Source: Candidatus Rifleibacteriota bacterium (GTDB lineage: Bacteria > Muiribacteriota > Ozemobacteria > Ozemobacterales > Ozemobacteraceae). Taken from it: DNA of 64,000 bases. The notes below the pieces were generated by a model. That model was not told the DNA's origin. It saw nothing but the letters and a program-made list of their open reading frames with translations, and ran no database searches. Position 1 is the stretch's first letter. Each line of letters opens with the position of its first letter. Position numbers and translations under genes: made by a program. This document shows, in pieces, positions 50,990 to 60,196 of the stretch. The stretch covers positions 62,001 to 126,000 of the forward strand of contig JADFZL010000016.1 in the NCBI GenBank assembly GCA_015232575.1. The letters run 5' to 3'.

Positions 50990-51409
50990 ATGAAATCTAA
51001 AAGTCTTTACCTTCTTGATACAGATATTTGTATTTACACTATTAAAAAACGCCCTCCAGCAGTTGTTAAAAAGGTTCAAGAAATTCCTGGAGATACGATT
51101 TGTATTTCATCTGTTACGATTTCTGAGCTTGAATATGGGATTCAAAAAAGCCAAATTAAAAATGCTTCAAGAGACTGCCTGATAAGGTTTTTGGTTCCCT
51201 TTAAAGTTATTGACTTTACTCCCTCTGATGCGTTTGAATATGGCAAAATCAGGACATTTCTTGAATCTCAGGGCAAAATTATTGGTCCCTATGATCTTCA
51301 AATAGCAGCTCAAGCATTGAGTCGTAATTTGATTTTAGTTACCAATAATACAAGAGAATACTCAAGAATTCCAAATTTAAGAATTGAAAATTGGGCAACT
51401 GAAATTTAA
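50990..51409 (+). CDS. vapC: VapC-type PIN-domain ribonuclease toxin
   Basis: 139 residues. PIN-domain acidic residues are visible in LLDTDICIYTI near residue 9, ISSVTISELEYGIQKS near 45, and IIGPYDLQIAAQAL near 100, followed by LVTNNTREYSRIPNL with T-x-N-x-R/E-F-like spacing. VapC toxins cut tRNA or rRNA and are held inactive by VapB. It is converging with lysC, 12 bases apart. Confidence 0.87.
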   Translation: MKSKSLYLLDTDICIYTIKKRPPAVVKKVQEIPGDTICISSVTISELEYGIQKSQIKNASRDCLIRFLVPFKVIDFTPSDAFEYGKIRTFLESQGKIIGPYDLQIAAQALSRNLILVTNNTREYSRIPNLRIENWATEI

Positions 51410-51421
51410 GATTTTGTGTAC

Positions 51422-52621
51422 TCAGAGTTGGAATTCGTCGATCAGGGCTTTCAGGGCTTTTCCGGAGTCGGATTTGTTTACCAGGACTGAAATTTTGATT
51501 TCTGATGTGGTTGTAGCAATGATTTTTACTTTTGCTTCGCGCATTACGTTGAAAAAACGTGCTGCAACGCCAGATCTTGCTGACATTCCGAGACCGACAA
51601 CTGAAACCTTTGTCACATCGGCATCTTCGTGGAAACCCCAGCCTGAATAGTTGCTCAGTGCTTTTTCAATCGCTGTTTTCAGAATCTGCATGTTTCCGCC
51701 AACTACGGTGAAGGTTACGTGTCCATGACCGTTGACATTTACGATTGAGATCATGTCTACGTTCAGACCTTTTTCCGCAACTGAATTAAATACTCCGGAA
51801 ATAACCTCTACGTCTGATGGAATGTTATTCAATGTAACTTTAATCTGATTCGAATCAACGCTTGCCCCGGTTACAACCGGTTGTTCAAGCCACTCAGGAA
51901 AAGCATTAACCACGTATGTGCCCCTTTCATCTGAAAAAGTAGATCCGCAATAGAGCTCTACTCCATGTTTCTTAGCAATTTCAACGGAACGCGAATGAAG
52001 AACCTTTGCTCCAAGCGCTGCCATTTCGAGGATTTCATCATAAGTTATATAATCAAGCTTTTTAGCGCCCGGATGCAGCTTCGGGTCGCAGGTGAAAATT
52101 CCGGCGACGTCGCTGTATATTTCACACGGCGTTCCCAACTTTGCTGCAATAGCAACGGCAGAAGTATCTGAACCGCCTCTTCCAAGCGTTGTAAGATCGC
52201 CGCCTTCGGTGATGCCCTGAAAACCTGTTACAACAACTACTTTTCTTTTCTCAAGTTCACTGTTCAACTTGGTAAGATTGATGTCCATGATTCTTGCATT
52301 TGTATAATGATCGCTTGTTAACAGGCCAAGTTGAAAGGCATTCATTGAAACGGCTTCGACACTGGTGTTTACGAGTGCCATTGCCAGAAGGGCTGCTGTG
52401 ACCTGTTCGCCGGTGGCTAGAAGCATATCAAGTTCACGGGGAGAAGGTGTGGTGGAAATTTCATTCGCGAGATCAATCAGAGAATTTGTTGTTTTTCCCA
52501 TCGCTGATACCACAACAACAATCTTCTCGCCGCCCTTAACCCGTTCTTTAATTTTCTCGGCAATAGTTTTAATTTTTTCTGAAGAGGCTACTGAAGAGCC
52601 TCCGTATTTTTGTACAATCAT
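51422..52621 (-). CDS. lysC: Aspartate kinase
   Basis: 399 residues. IVQKYGGSSVASSEKIKTIA is the ATP-site start, then VVVVSAMGKTTNSLID, TLGRGGSDTSAVAIAAKLG, YSDVAGIFTCDPKLHPGAKK and the two C-terminal ACT domains (about 260-399) that bind feedback inhibitors. It phosphorylates aspartate, the entry to lysine, threonine and methionine. The dapH gene lies 33 bases upstream on the same strand, so the two probably form a DAP/lysine operon. No lysine riboswitch was recognised in the short gap. Confidence 0.92.
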   Translation of the reverse strand: MIVQKYGGSSVASSEKIKTIAEKIKERVKGGEKIVVVVSAMGKTTNSLIDLANEISTTPSPRELDMLLATGEQVTAALLAMALVNTSVEAVSMNAFQLGLLTSDHYTNARIMDINLTKLNSELEKRKVVVVTGFQGITEGGDLTTLGRGGSDTSAVAIAAKLGTPCEIYSDVAGIFTCDPKLHPGAKKLDYITYDEILEMAALGAKVLHSRSVEIAKKHGVELYCGSTFSDERGTYVVNAFPEWLEQPVVTGASVDSNQIKVTLNNIPSDVEVISGVFNSVAEKGLNVDMISIVNVNGHGHVTFTVVGGNMQILKTAIEKALSNYSGWGFHEDADVTKVSVVGLGMSARSGVAARFFNVMREAKVKIIATTTSEIKISVLVNKSDSGKALKALIDEFQL

Positions 52622-52654
52622 CGTATTTTGTCCTTGTCAGAGTCTTTCTGGCTA

Positions 52655-53353
52655 TTACAACTGTCTCAGTTCCGGTACAAGACATGTCTTGCGCGCAGTT
52701 TTTTCATCAACTTTCTTGATTTTGTGAGCCGGAACACCAGCAACAACCCATCCGGGCTCAACGTCTTTTGTTACAATTGAGCCGGCGGCCACAACCGCAC
52801 CTTTTCCGACTCTGACACCTTCAAGAATTACTGCGTTGGCGCCGATAAGAACATTGTCTTCAATTACCACAGGCATATCGCTCGGAGGTTCGACAACACC
52901 GGCTAAAACTGTTCCTGCGCCGATATGGCAGTCGTCGCCGACAATTGCACGTCCGCCGACAACCACGTTCATGTCAATCATGGTTCGTTTGCCGATTATT
53001 GCGCCGAGATTTATCACAGCACCCATGAGAACAACCGCATTGTCACCAATTTCGACAAAGTCTCTGATAATTGCGCCTGGTTCTATTCTGGCGTTGAATT
53101 TAAGAAGGTCTGACATCGGAATTGCCGAATTCCGTGCCTTGACTTCAATGTGATGATTGCTTATTTTCTCTGCATTCCTTTCCAAAATGGGTTTGATCTC
53201 ATCAAGATTTCCAATGATTACTCCGAAATCGCGTCCACCGATGAAATTAACGCCATCGAAGCAGATTTCGTCAAGCTTTCCGCTCAGGTAAACCGTAACC
53301 AGAGTCATCTTTTTTGAACTTCGGATTTTCTCTATTATCTCATAAGCATCCAT
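52655..53353 (-). CDS. dapH: 2,3,4,5-tetrahydropyridine-2,6-dicarboxylate N-acetyltransferase
   Basis: 232 residues. An N-terminal helical domain with EIIEKIRSSKKMTLVTVYLS is followed by a left-handed beta-helix of hexapeptide repeats: GAIIRDFVEIGDNAVVLMGA, VINLGAIIGKRTMIDMN, GDDCHIGAGTVLAGV and IEDNVLIGANAVILEGVRVG. These are typical of DapH, the acetylase branch of the DAP pathway used for lysine and peptidoglycan. A clear GAGG lies before the ATG. Pairing with lysC supports the call. Confidence 0.9.
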   Translation of the reverse strand: MDAYEIIEKIRSSKKMTLVTVYLSGKLDEICFDGVNFIGGRDFGVIIGNLDEIKPILERNAEKISNHHIEVKARNSAIPMSDLLKFNARIEPGAIIRDFVEIGDNAVVLMGAVINLGAIIGKRTMIDMNVVVGGRAIVGDDCHIGAGTVLAGVVEPPSDMPVVIEDNVLIGANAVILEGVRVGKGAVVAAGSIVTKDVEPGWVVAGVPAHKIKKVDEKTARKTCLVPELRQL

Positions 53354-53426
53354 TTTATACCTCCCAATTTGGAATGTGCGAATATATCACAGTCTGAAAT
53401 TATATGCAAAGAATCATTTTTGATAA

Positions 53427-55550
53427 TTATCCTGCAACTTTCATTGTTGCACCGGTAACTTCGACTGTTTCACTAAATGGAATTGGACATGGCTTGCCAA
53501 GCCGAATTGCTTCTATGAATTGCATTGCTTCGTTTTTGTGTCCTTTGTCCTGTGCCCAAAGTTTTTCAGAAGAAAAGTTTGGAAAGCCGTATCCGATGAG
53601 TGATTTGAAATTATCAATCTGAAGAATTTTTCCATTTTTGAAAATTTCGATACGCTCTTTTGGAAAGTCTTTTGAGCCATTTGGGAAATATTGAACCGAT
53701 CCGATAGATCCGTTCTGGAATTTTATGGCAATAACACTAGAATCCGGCGGACTCTCTTCAGAAGCGCCATTTCCGGAAAGTGATACGACTTCTGCAATTG
53801 GACTGCCGGCAAAAAACCTTACAAGATCAATGAAATGGCATGCCTCTCCAATAATTCTACCGCCGCCGGTTTCATCGCTCTGGGTCCAGTGATCAGCCGG
53901 AATTTTTCCCGCGTTAACTGTCATTGTAATATTTGCAGCACCCGGAAGCTCAGAGATTAATTCCTTTGCTTTTATTGAAAGGGGCGAGAATCTTCTGTTA
54001 AAGCCAACCATAAGAATACGACCCTTTTCTGCTGACTCTTTGTACAGACGGGAAATTTCAGTCAGCTCTTCACGTGTAAGACACAGCGGTTTCTCTACAA
54101 ACACATTCTTGTTGGCTTTTAAAGCTTCTATTACAAATTTTGCGTGAGAGTCGTGCTGTGTGGTTATTACCACTGTGTTAATTTCTTCATCACTTAAAAT
54201 ATATTTATAATCAGTTGTTGAAACAAAGAAGCCATGTTTTTTTCCAAGATGCGTTCCTGATACTCCGGTTGAGCTTGCTATTGTTTTGAGTTTCGCACCG
54301 GTTTCAACAAATGCCGGAACAAGCGTCGATGCTGCAAATCCACCCGCACCAATAAAGCCGATTACGGGTTCAGATGCAGAAGAAACATGTACATTCCCTG
54401 TTTCTGCTTCTCTTATCTCGACATTTTTTCTTTTCAGATCAACATTTCCCGGATAATCAAGAACCAGTCCGAGTGCTTTAGCATCTTTTTCGACACGATC
54501 ATAAGCTTCAATTGCGCTGTTGAAAGGAATTACTGCGCTGACAAGTTCTTTTACGGCAAGTCTTTTGTCAGCCATCAGGTCGAGTATTGCCTTGAAATTG
54601 CGTTCTTCTGTCCATCTCACAAATCCGATCGGGAAGTCCAGACCGTTTTTTTCATATCCTGGATCGTATCTTCCAGGGCCGTAGGAACATGATACCTGAA
54701 AAGAGATTTCCTTTTTGTAAAAATCATCACGGGACATTTCCAGACCGATTACTCCGACCAGTACAACTCTGCCACGTTTCCTGCACATCTGTGGAGCCTG
54801 TTTTATCGGATCATTGCTTTTGGTTGCTGCGGTAATAATTACTCCGTCAACACCGTTTCCATCAGAAAAGTCCATCGCAGCATCAACCGGATCAGTTTTT
54901 CCCGGAATAAAAGCTCTTATTCCATAGCTTTTTGCAAGTTTCACCTTTTCAGGGTCGAGATCAAAACCGATTACCTGGCAACCATTTGCTTTAAGAATCT
55001 GGCCGGTAATGATTCCGATAAGCCCGAGTCCCATTACTGCGATTCGTTCACCGAGCGTTGGATCAACAAGTCTGACACCCTGAAGTGCTATTGCAGAAAG
55101 CACTGTGAACGATGCGCTGATATCATCGACTGAATCAGGTATTTTTGCGCACAAATGTCTCGGAATACAGACAACTTCTGCGTGATTTCCGTTTGAAATA
55201 ACTCTGTCGCCTGGTTTGAATTCATGTACTCCTTTTCCAACTTCTATTACAACTCCTGCGTTGCAATATCCAAGCGGAAGAGGCTGGTCAAGCTTATTCA
55301 GAACAGTCTCAGCTGTTGCGGCAAGCCCATCGGTTTTAATTTTGGAAATTACCTGTTTGACTTTGTCCGGTTGCTGGCGAGCTTTATCGACCCATCCGGC
55401 ACGTCCGAAGTTCAGCAGCATTCTTTCTGTTCCAATTGAAATAAGACTTTTTGTTGTCTTAATTAGAACGTGTCCGGCTTTTACTGACGGTACAGGAATG
55501 TCTGCAAGCGAAATCTTTCCATCTTTCAGGTTTTGTAATATCTGTCTCAT
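53427..55550 (-). CDS. Two-domain oxidoreductase: zinc-type alcohol dehydrogenase plus Gfo/Idh/MocA
   Basis: 707 residues. The first 370 are a medium-chain dehydrogenase with LKDGKISLADIPVPSVKAGH, GTERMLLNFGRAG, GDRVISNGNHAEVVCIPRHL and the NAD site VMGLGLIGIITGQILKANG. The region after 385 is a Gfo/Idh/MocA enzyme with IGFIGAGGFAASTLVPAFVE, VFVEKPLCLTREEL and GFNRRFSP. This bi-domain type is recurrent in surface polysaccharide clusters, where it may make an unusual sugar or inositol derivative; the reaction is unknown. The start at ATG 55550 is plausible. It is separated from the sensor kinase by about 150 bases. Confidence 0.83.
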   Translation of the reverse strand: MRQILQNLKDGKISLADIPVPSVKAGHVLIKTTKSLISIGTERMLLNFGRAGWVDKARQQPDKVKQVISKIKTDGLAATAETVLNKLDQPLPLGYCNAGVVIEVGKGVHEFKPGDRVISNGNHAEVVCIPRHLCAKIPDSVDDISASFTVLSAIALQGVRLVDPTLGERIAVMGLGLIGIITGQILKANGCQVIGFDLDPEKVKLAKSYGIRAFIPGKTDPVDAAMDFSDGNGVDGVIITAATKSNDPIKQAPQMCRKRGRVVLVGVIGLEMSRDDFYKKEISFQVSCSYGPGRYDPGYEKNGLDFPIGFVRWTEERNFKAILDLMADKRLAVKELVSAVIPFNSAIEAYDRVEKDAKALGLVLDYPGNVDLKRKNVEIREAETGNVHVSSASEPVIGFIGAGGFAASTLVPAFVETGAKLKTIASSTGVSGTHLGKKHGFFVSTTDYKYILSDEEINTVVITTQHDSHAKFVIEALKANKNVFVEKPLCLTREELTEISRLYKESAEKGRILMVGFNRRFSPLSIKAKELISELPGAANITMTVNAGKIPADHWTQSDETGGGRIIGEACHFIDLVRFFAGSPIAEVVSLSGNGASEESPPDSSVIAIKFQNGSIGSVQYFPNGSKDFPKERIEIFKNGKILQIDNFKSLIGYGFPNFSSEKLWAQDKGHKNEAMQFIEAIRLGKPCPIPFSETVEVTGATMKVAG

Positions 55551-55698
55551 TGATTATCCTCCGGGCAATTGTCGTTAATTCAGGTACCAAGTGAATAAGA
55601 ACCCTATTTAGTAGATATCTAAATATTCAAAAAACTTAGTGTCATGGGAAGGTATATTAATTTTTCCATCTTGTCAAGAATAGATTAAGGCGCTCTAA

Positions 55699-57342
55699 CT
55701 ATGCTTTGCGCAATGTGAATGAGAATTCTGTTTCACCGGTTTCCAGAGTTTCTGCTTTTATTTTTTCGCCGTGACCTTCAATGATTGATTGGGAAATTGC
55801 CAGTCCAAGGCCTGTTCCGGAGGCTTTTGTTGTGTAAAAAGGTTCAAAAATGTTGTCTTTTATTTCGCTGATACCTCTTCCATTGTCTCTTACGCTGAAA
55901 ATAACACGGTTATCATCAAGGTCTCGTATTGAAAAACTGATCTGCGGTTTGCTGATACCTTCTACTGCGTCGATTGAATTTCGGATGAGATTTGTTACTA
56001 TCTGTTCAATTCCAAGTTCGTCAGCAAGTATCTCAGTGGCGAGGGTTTCATTGGAAAAAGATACCTCTGCGGAATTATTGACAATTTCAGAAATTTTTGT
56101 GCAGAAGCGGCTGAAAAAATTGCTCAAATTTATATGGCAGATATTTGACGGTCGGTTTCTGGCGTATCTGAGAAGCGAATCTACGATGCCTCTGCATCTT
56201 TTTGTTTCTGATATTATTGCTTCAACATCTTCCGGATTAATTTTTCTGTTCTTTTCCATTGCTTCAATTATCATTTCAGAACTGACAAGAATTGTCCCAA
56301 GCGGATTATTTATCTCATGAGCAATGCCTGCAGAAAAGCGTCCCAGAACTGCCATTTTTTCCTTTGCCATTAATTCCCTTTGAATCTCAACCAATCGATT
56401 CTGGGCTGTTGAAAGCTCTTTTACCATGTGATTGAATGAATGTGCCACGGCGCCTATTTCATCATCTGAAATTGAGATTGGAAGCTCCTGCCAGTGCCCA
56501 TTTGCAACTCTTTCCATGCCTGTTTTTAATTTTTCCAGCGGCTTAAAAAGTTTCTGGCCGAGATAATAACCCAGAAGCAGAAGAGCAAAAACTTCGAGAA
56601 GTGCCAGCTGGATCATGAGATCGTTAACGTTTGTCTTGGTAAGTGTCGCAGCATCAGCTTCGTATCCGGCAAGCAGTTTGATTTCATCTGAGCCGAGGGA
56701 AAATGTTTTTGCTCTGAAAAGTCTTCCTTTCTGAAGCCTCTGGAAAGTGTCTTCCACGCGGGAATATTCTTTAAGAACGTCTGAAGTGAATTCAATTCTG
56801 TCGCCCACCAGCACGCCGCTTTTATCCCACAGGCAGAGCAGTGGAATTGCAATTTCTTCTGCCTTTTTTGCAACCACAAGATAGGCATCACGGTTGCGCA
56901 TTTTCGCTGACGCTGTAAGATAACCGTTTCTTGAAAGTGGACCAACAACTCTTAGCCTGATCGGCCACTTTGAAGGGGTTAAAACCGAATTTTCAAGTTC
57001 GATTGCCGGAAAAATTATCGGTCTGTCATTTTCCAGAATGTCTATCCAGTCAATGTTCAAATATCTTTTCAGCTTTTCAACAAGATTAACTGTCAGTAAC
57101 CGATCGCGTCCTGTTACATCCAGCTGGGAAAATACTTCAGAAATATCCATTACGGCTGATGCAAGCTTTGTCTGCTCTCTTGCCCACGAATTCAGAGCCT
57201 TGTCCCGAAGCAGCTGAATTTTTTCAATGTCCGAATATTCAAGAGTTACTCCCAGTCTTGAAGCAGCCCAGAAAAAAGTCATAAACACTAAAAAAATTAT
57301 CAGAATCAAAAATCCAATTCCGATTTTCATTTTTATATTCAT
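55699..57342 (-). CDS. Membrane sensor histidine kinase with HAMP domain
   Basis: 547 residues. A membrane helix at about 6-28 and a second at about 235-255 (LALLEVFALLLLGYYLGQKL) enclose a roughly 200-residue periplasmic sensor domain. A HAMP domain (FKPLEKLKTGMERVANGHW), a short coiled coil, HisKA with phosphoacceptor His342 (RFSAGIAHEINNPLGTILVS) and HATPase with VRDNGRGISEIKDNIFEPFY and GTGLGLAISQSIIEGHGE follow. It resembles NtrB-like and ZraS-like kinases. No response regulator gene is adjacent, so it is an orphan here. Confidence 0.87.
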   Translation of the reverse strand: MNIKMKIGIGFLILIIFLVFMTFFWAASRLGVTLEYSDIEKIQLLRDKALNSWAREQTKLASAVMDISEVFSQLDVTGRDRLLTVNLVEKLKRYLNIDWIDILENDRPIIFPAIELENSVLTPSKWPIRLRVVGPLSRNGYLTASAKMRNRDAYLVVAKKAEEIAIPLLCLWDKSGVLVGDRIEFTSDVLKEYSRVEDTFQRLQKGRLFRAKTFSLGSDEIKLLAGYEADAATLTKTNVNDLMIQLALLEVFALLLLGYYLGQKLFKPLEKLKTGMERVANGHWQELPISISDDEIGAVAHSFNHMVKELSTAQNRLVEIQRELMAKEKMAVLGRFSAGIAHEINNPLGTILVSSEMIIEAMEKNRKINPEDVEAIISETKRCRGIVDSLLRYARNRPSNICHINLSNFFSRFCTKISEIVNNSAEVSFSNETLATEILADELGIEQIVTNLIRNSIDAVEGISKPQISFSIRDLDDNRVIFSVRDNGRGISEIKDNIFEPFYTTKASGTGLGLAISQSIIEGHGEKIKAETLETGETEFSFTLRKA

Positions 57343-57706
57343 AGAACCATATTATAACCCGTAAATCAAAAAATGTTAAAGTAAATCGTTGCCAATATTA
57401 AACTCACCTGTTGGTAGTGCGAGCGTTTAACTGACAAACAAAAAGAAACTGAATTTTAACCACGGAATACACGGAATGACACGGATTTTTAAAAGGGGAA
57501 AAAAAAATCATTGTGCATAATTAGTTAACATACTCACACGATCCACTTGTCGAGGAGGCAGGAATTAATTTTTTCGTTCCAAAAGATAAAAAATACTCGT
57601 TGGATGTGCTTTTTGAAAGTATTGCACTTCTGAAGCTATTTGTGATATCTCTTGAGTGTATAGGATATTTCGTAACAAAATATGGAATTCAGGTTGAGAT
57701 AATCAA
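57343..57706. other. Intergenic region with an open but startless frame
   Basis: 364 bases between divergent genes. It includes a CCACGGAATACACGGAATGACA stretch with internal ACGGAAT repeats (57462-57483) and a stop-free frame from 57523 to 57824 with no good start, which overlaps the radical SAM start in another frame. It may contain a decayed gene end; no homology is claimed. Confidence 0.35.
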
Positions 57707-58612
57707 ATGCAGAAAGCTTGTGAGTGGCCGCTTTTCAGCGTTGATCTGGAAATATCATTACTTTGCGATAACAGTTGTATTTTTTGTCCGCGGGAAAAAA
57801 TTCTGCGTCCTTCGGGACTTATGAAGAGTGGCGACTTCTCAATTATTGCAGATAAACTCATAAGCGTCCCTTCCAGAATAGCTTTGTCGGGAATGGGTAA
57901 TCCGCTTTTAAACCCGAATTGGCATGATTTTATAAAAACTTATCGTGAAATGGGCGGAAAGATCGGAATTGTTATTCCCGCTGCATCAGTTAATGATGAA
58001 ATAGCTGAGAAACTTCTTTATTCAAGGGCGTCTTTTGTGGAAATTTCTTTTCCGACCCTTCAGAAAGAACTATTCGAAAAGCTTCTTCCGGGGGCATCTT
58101 TTGAAAAGTGCCTTGAAGCAATAAAGAATCTCAGGAAAGCACTTTCAAAGACTTCTATTGCAATCGTCGGTTTGAAAACAAGAATGAACGAAGATGAAGA
58201 GCCCGAATTCAAATTATTCTGGAAGGAAGAGGGTTTCCAGCCGCGTTTTTTTTCATGCCATACCAGGGGTGGTAATCTTGAAGACAGAGATCTTATTTTC
58301 ACTGAGAGTTCCAGTTCAAATCTTTGTGGTTTAACCTGCGCTCATACATTTATTGATTGGCAGGGAAACGTGTTAATCTGCTGTCACGATTTAATCGGAA
58401 ACACCAGATTGGCAAACATTCTTGAAGATCCCGTTGAAAAGATCCTCCAAATAAAAGGCGCATTTTTCGAAAAATTACCGCCTTATGCAATTTGCAGAAC
58501 ATGTGATGAACCAGCCCGGTTCAGACCTATCCCAGCAGGAAAGCTTCCAGAAAGTTCGAATGCCAGAAACCGTTTTCTCAAAAACTGGCCAAAAAAAAAG
58601 CACTCATTTTAA
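57707..58612 (+). CDS. Radical SAM protein with SPASM-like C-terminus
   Basis: 301 residues. CDNSCIFCPREK near residue 20 is the C-x3-C-x2-C cluster motif that binds the SAM-coordinating [4Fe-4S]. IALSGMGNPLLNPNW is the G-G-E-P-like motif region. Near the end, LCGLTCAHTFIDWQGNVLIC and AICRTCDEP supply the cysteines of a SPASM/twitch-type auxiliary cluster. Such proteins modify peptides, proteins or small molecules. No precursor peptide or partner is recognised next to it. The ATG at 57707 has only a weak ribosome site, so the start could differ. Confidence 0.8.
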   Translation: MQKACEWPLFSVDLEISLLCDNSCIFCPREKILRPSGLMKSGDFSIIADKLISVPSRIALSGMGNPLLNPNWHDFIKTYREMGGKIGIVIPAASVNDEIAEKLLYSRASFVEISFPTLQKELFEKLLPGASFEKCLEAIKNLRKALSKTSIAIVGLKTRMNEDEEPEFKLFWKEEGFQPRFFSCHTRGGNLEDRDLIFTESSSSNLCGLTCAHTFIDWQGNVLICCHDLIGNTRLANILEDPVEKILQIKGAFFEKLPPYAICRTCDEPARFRPIPAGKLPESSNARNRFLKNWPKKKHSF

Positions 58613-58863
58613 CTTTCTAATAATTCGAACCAGTTCCCTTCTTCTTGCTATTAAAGAATTAGAGGGCAAGGGTGAGGGGCTGAGTGCCAATTCTGGAAAT
58701 AGTAATTTGTGCATTTGTCCCGCATAGAAGTGCCGAAACGATCCATTTTTGATTTGGCTGTACAAAGCCTCTGATGAGATTTCCTCTGCAATTGAGCCAA
58801 AAAAAATATTTTTTTTGTATTTTTCTATTGCGGGTTGATAAAAAATCAGTTACTATTATTACG

Positions 58864-58889
58864 AAACACCTTTGAAACAGGTGTTTTTT
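58864..58889 (+). terminator. Intrinsic terminator upstream of the secreted endonuclease gene
   Basis: AAACACCT-N7-AGGTGTTT followed by TTT. The 8-bp stem ends 41 bases before the nuclease start and insulates it from upstream transcription. The rest of the 317-base gap (58613-58929) holds nothing else that is clear. Confidence 0.7.
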
Positions 58890-58929
58890 ATTCCCAGAGT
58901 AAAAATTATCTAGTATAAGGGGAAGAATA

Positions 58930-59862
58930 ATGAATTGTTGTTCCAGCATTATCAGACGAGTATCGGTGTTTTTTTGTTTCTTTTTTCTATTAAGTAGTTT
59001 TGTTGCTGTTGGTGCTTTTACAGGAGAAAATCCTGCATCAGACCAGTCACAAAAGCTGGAAAATGTTTACAAGCAGATTCTGGGCCAGATTCAGCAGCTT
59101 GAGGACACTAATCCTCAACAGCAGGCGTCTTACTTTAAACTCAGAGCACTTGTTGATAATCTTTACCGTGTTAAGAGTTCCAATGAAGGTAATAGCGCTT
59201 CTCAGAATTCCTTAACTGACAGCAGAGAAAACCTCGGACAAGACAGAGAAGATCCATTTCTTTCATGCGGTAATTTGGCTGGAAGAGATTTGATTGTAAC
59301 TTTGAAGAAGCTTATTCAGGGAAATTTATTTCTTGAATACGGCACCGCCCGTGAAAAGATCTTCTGTGATGTTCATAATTTCAATGGTGAAGTTGAATGC
59401 GTTTATACCGGAAGAAAAATTGTTACAAATCATCTTCCTCCGGCAACAAATATGAACATTGAGCATACATGGCCCCAGTCTCTTGGTGCCACAGGAATTG
59501 CAAAATCAGATCTTCATCACCTTTTCCCGACAGATTCAAATGCCAACGGCAGACGTGGAAGTTTGCCATTCGGTGAAGTCAGGAATCCTAACTGGGAAGA
59601 AGGCGGAAGCAAATGTGATGGCAGTGAATTTGAAGTTCGGGACAATTTTAAAGGTAATGTTGCCAGAGCAAAATTTTATTTTGCAGTGCGATATGACAAA
59701 TCAATTCCTGCGGATGAAGAAGCCGCCCTTAGAAAATGGAATCAGGACGACCCCGTTGATGCAACAGAACTTGAACGCAACAATAAGATCGAAAAGATCC
59801 AGAATAACCGGAATCCATTCATTGATCATCCTGAATTCGTTGGACAAATCTCAGATTTCTAA
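58930..59862 (+). CDS. Secreted endonuclease I family protein (EndA/NucM-like)
   Basis: 310 residues. A signal peptide (VSVFFCFFFLLSSFVAVGAF) ends near residue 31. A helical Gln/Ser-rich segment precedes the catalytic domain, where NMNIEHTWPQSLGATGIAKS contains the His of the His-Me finger motif. DLHHLFPTDSNANGRRGSLP and GNVARAKFYFAVRYD are the remaining family motifs. These enzymes degrade extracellular DNA in the periplasm or outside. The gene sits between two terminators and stands alone. Confidence 0.88.
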   Translation: MNCCSSIIRRVSVFFCFFFLLSSFVAVGAFTGENPASDQSQKLENVYKQILGQIQQLEDTNPQQQASYFKLRALVDNLYRVKSSNEGNSASQNSLTDSRENLGQDREDPFLSCGNLAGRDLIVTLKKLIQGNLFLEYGTAREKIFCDVHNFNGEVECVYTGRKIVTNHLPPATNMNIEHTWPQSLGATGIAKSDLHHLFPTDSNANGRRGSLPFGEVRNPNWEEGGSKCDGSEFEVRDNFKGNVARAKFYFAVRYDKSIPADEEAALRKWNQDDPVDATELERNNKIEKIQNNRNPFIDHPEFVGQISDF

Positions 59863-59896
59863 ATCGAAATTACATCTTTCGATAATTTCAATATAA

Positions 59897-59959
59897 AACT
59901 TGCCCTCTCTGACAAGTGATTGACAAAATCACATAAAAACGAAGAGGGCAAGTTTTTTT
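59897..59959 (+). terminator. Intrinsic terminator after the secreted endonuclease gene
   Basis: AAACTTGCCCTCT (59897-59909) pairs with AGAGGGCAAGTTT (59943-59955) followed by TTTT, with a 33-base loop that itself contains GTGAT/ATCAC. It lies 34 bases after the stop. Confidence 0.8.
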
Positions 59960-60057
59960 GATGTAGAAAAAAGCATAGAAATGTTTCGGTTTTCTGATTA
60001 AGTACCCTCTCCCCAAGCCTCCATAAGTGTTAACTGTAAGCTTCAGCATTCCGGCTT

Positions 60058-60084
60058 TGTCCTTTCGACCGAAGGGAGAAATCT
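60058..60084 (+). repeat. 27-bp dispersed repeat, copy C
   Basis: TGTCCTTTCGACCGAAGGG then AGAAATCT, with one change from copy A. It lies in the 334-base gap between the endonuclease and methyltransferase genes. The rest of the gap beyond the terminator holds no clear gene. Confidence 0.8.
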
Positions 60085-60196
60085 GGCATTTATATTCCCC
60101 AGGTCTCTTCCACGCTGACAACAGGTAGAGGGTGAAAATATCACCTTGAATCAGGATATGTAATTTTATTGATAAATGTGATAAACTCAAGTTCCT

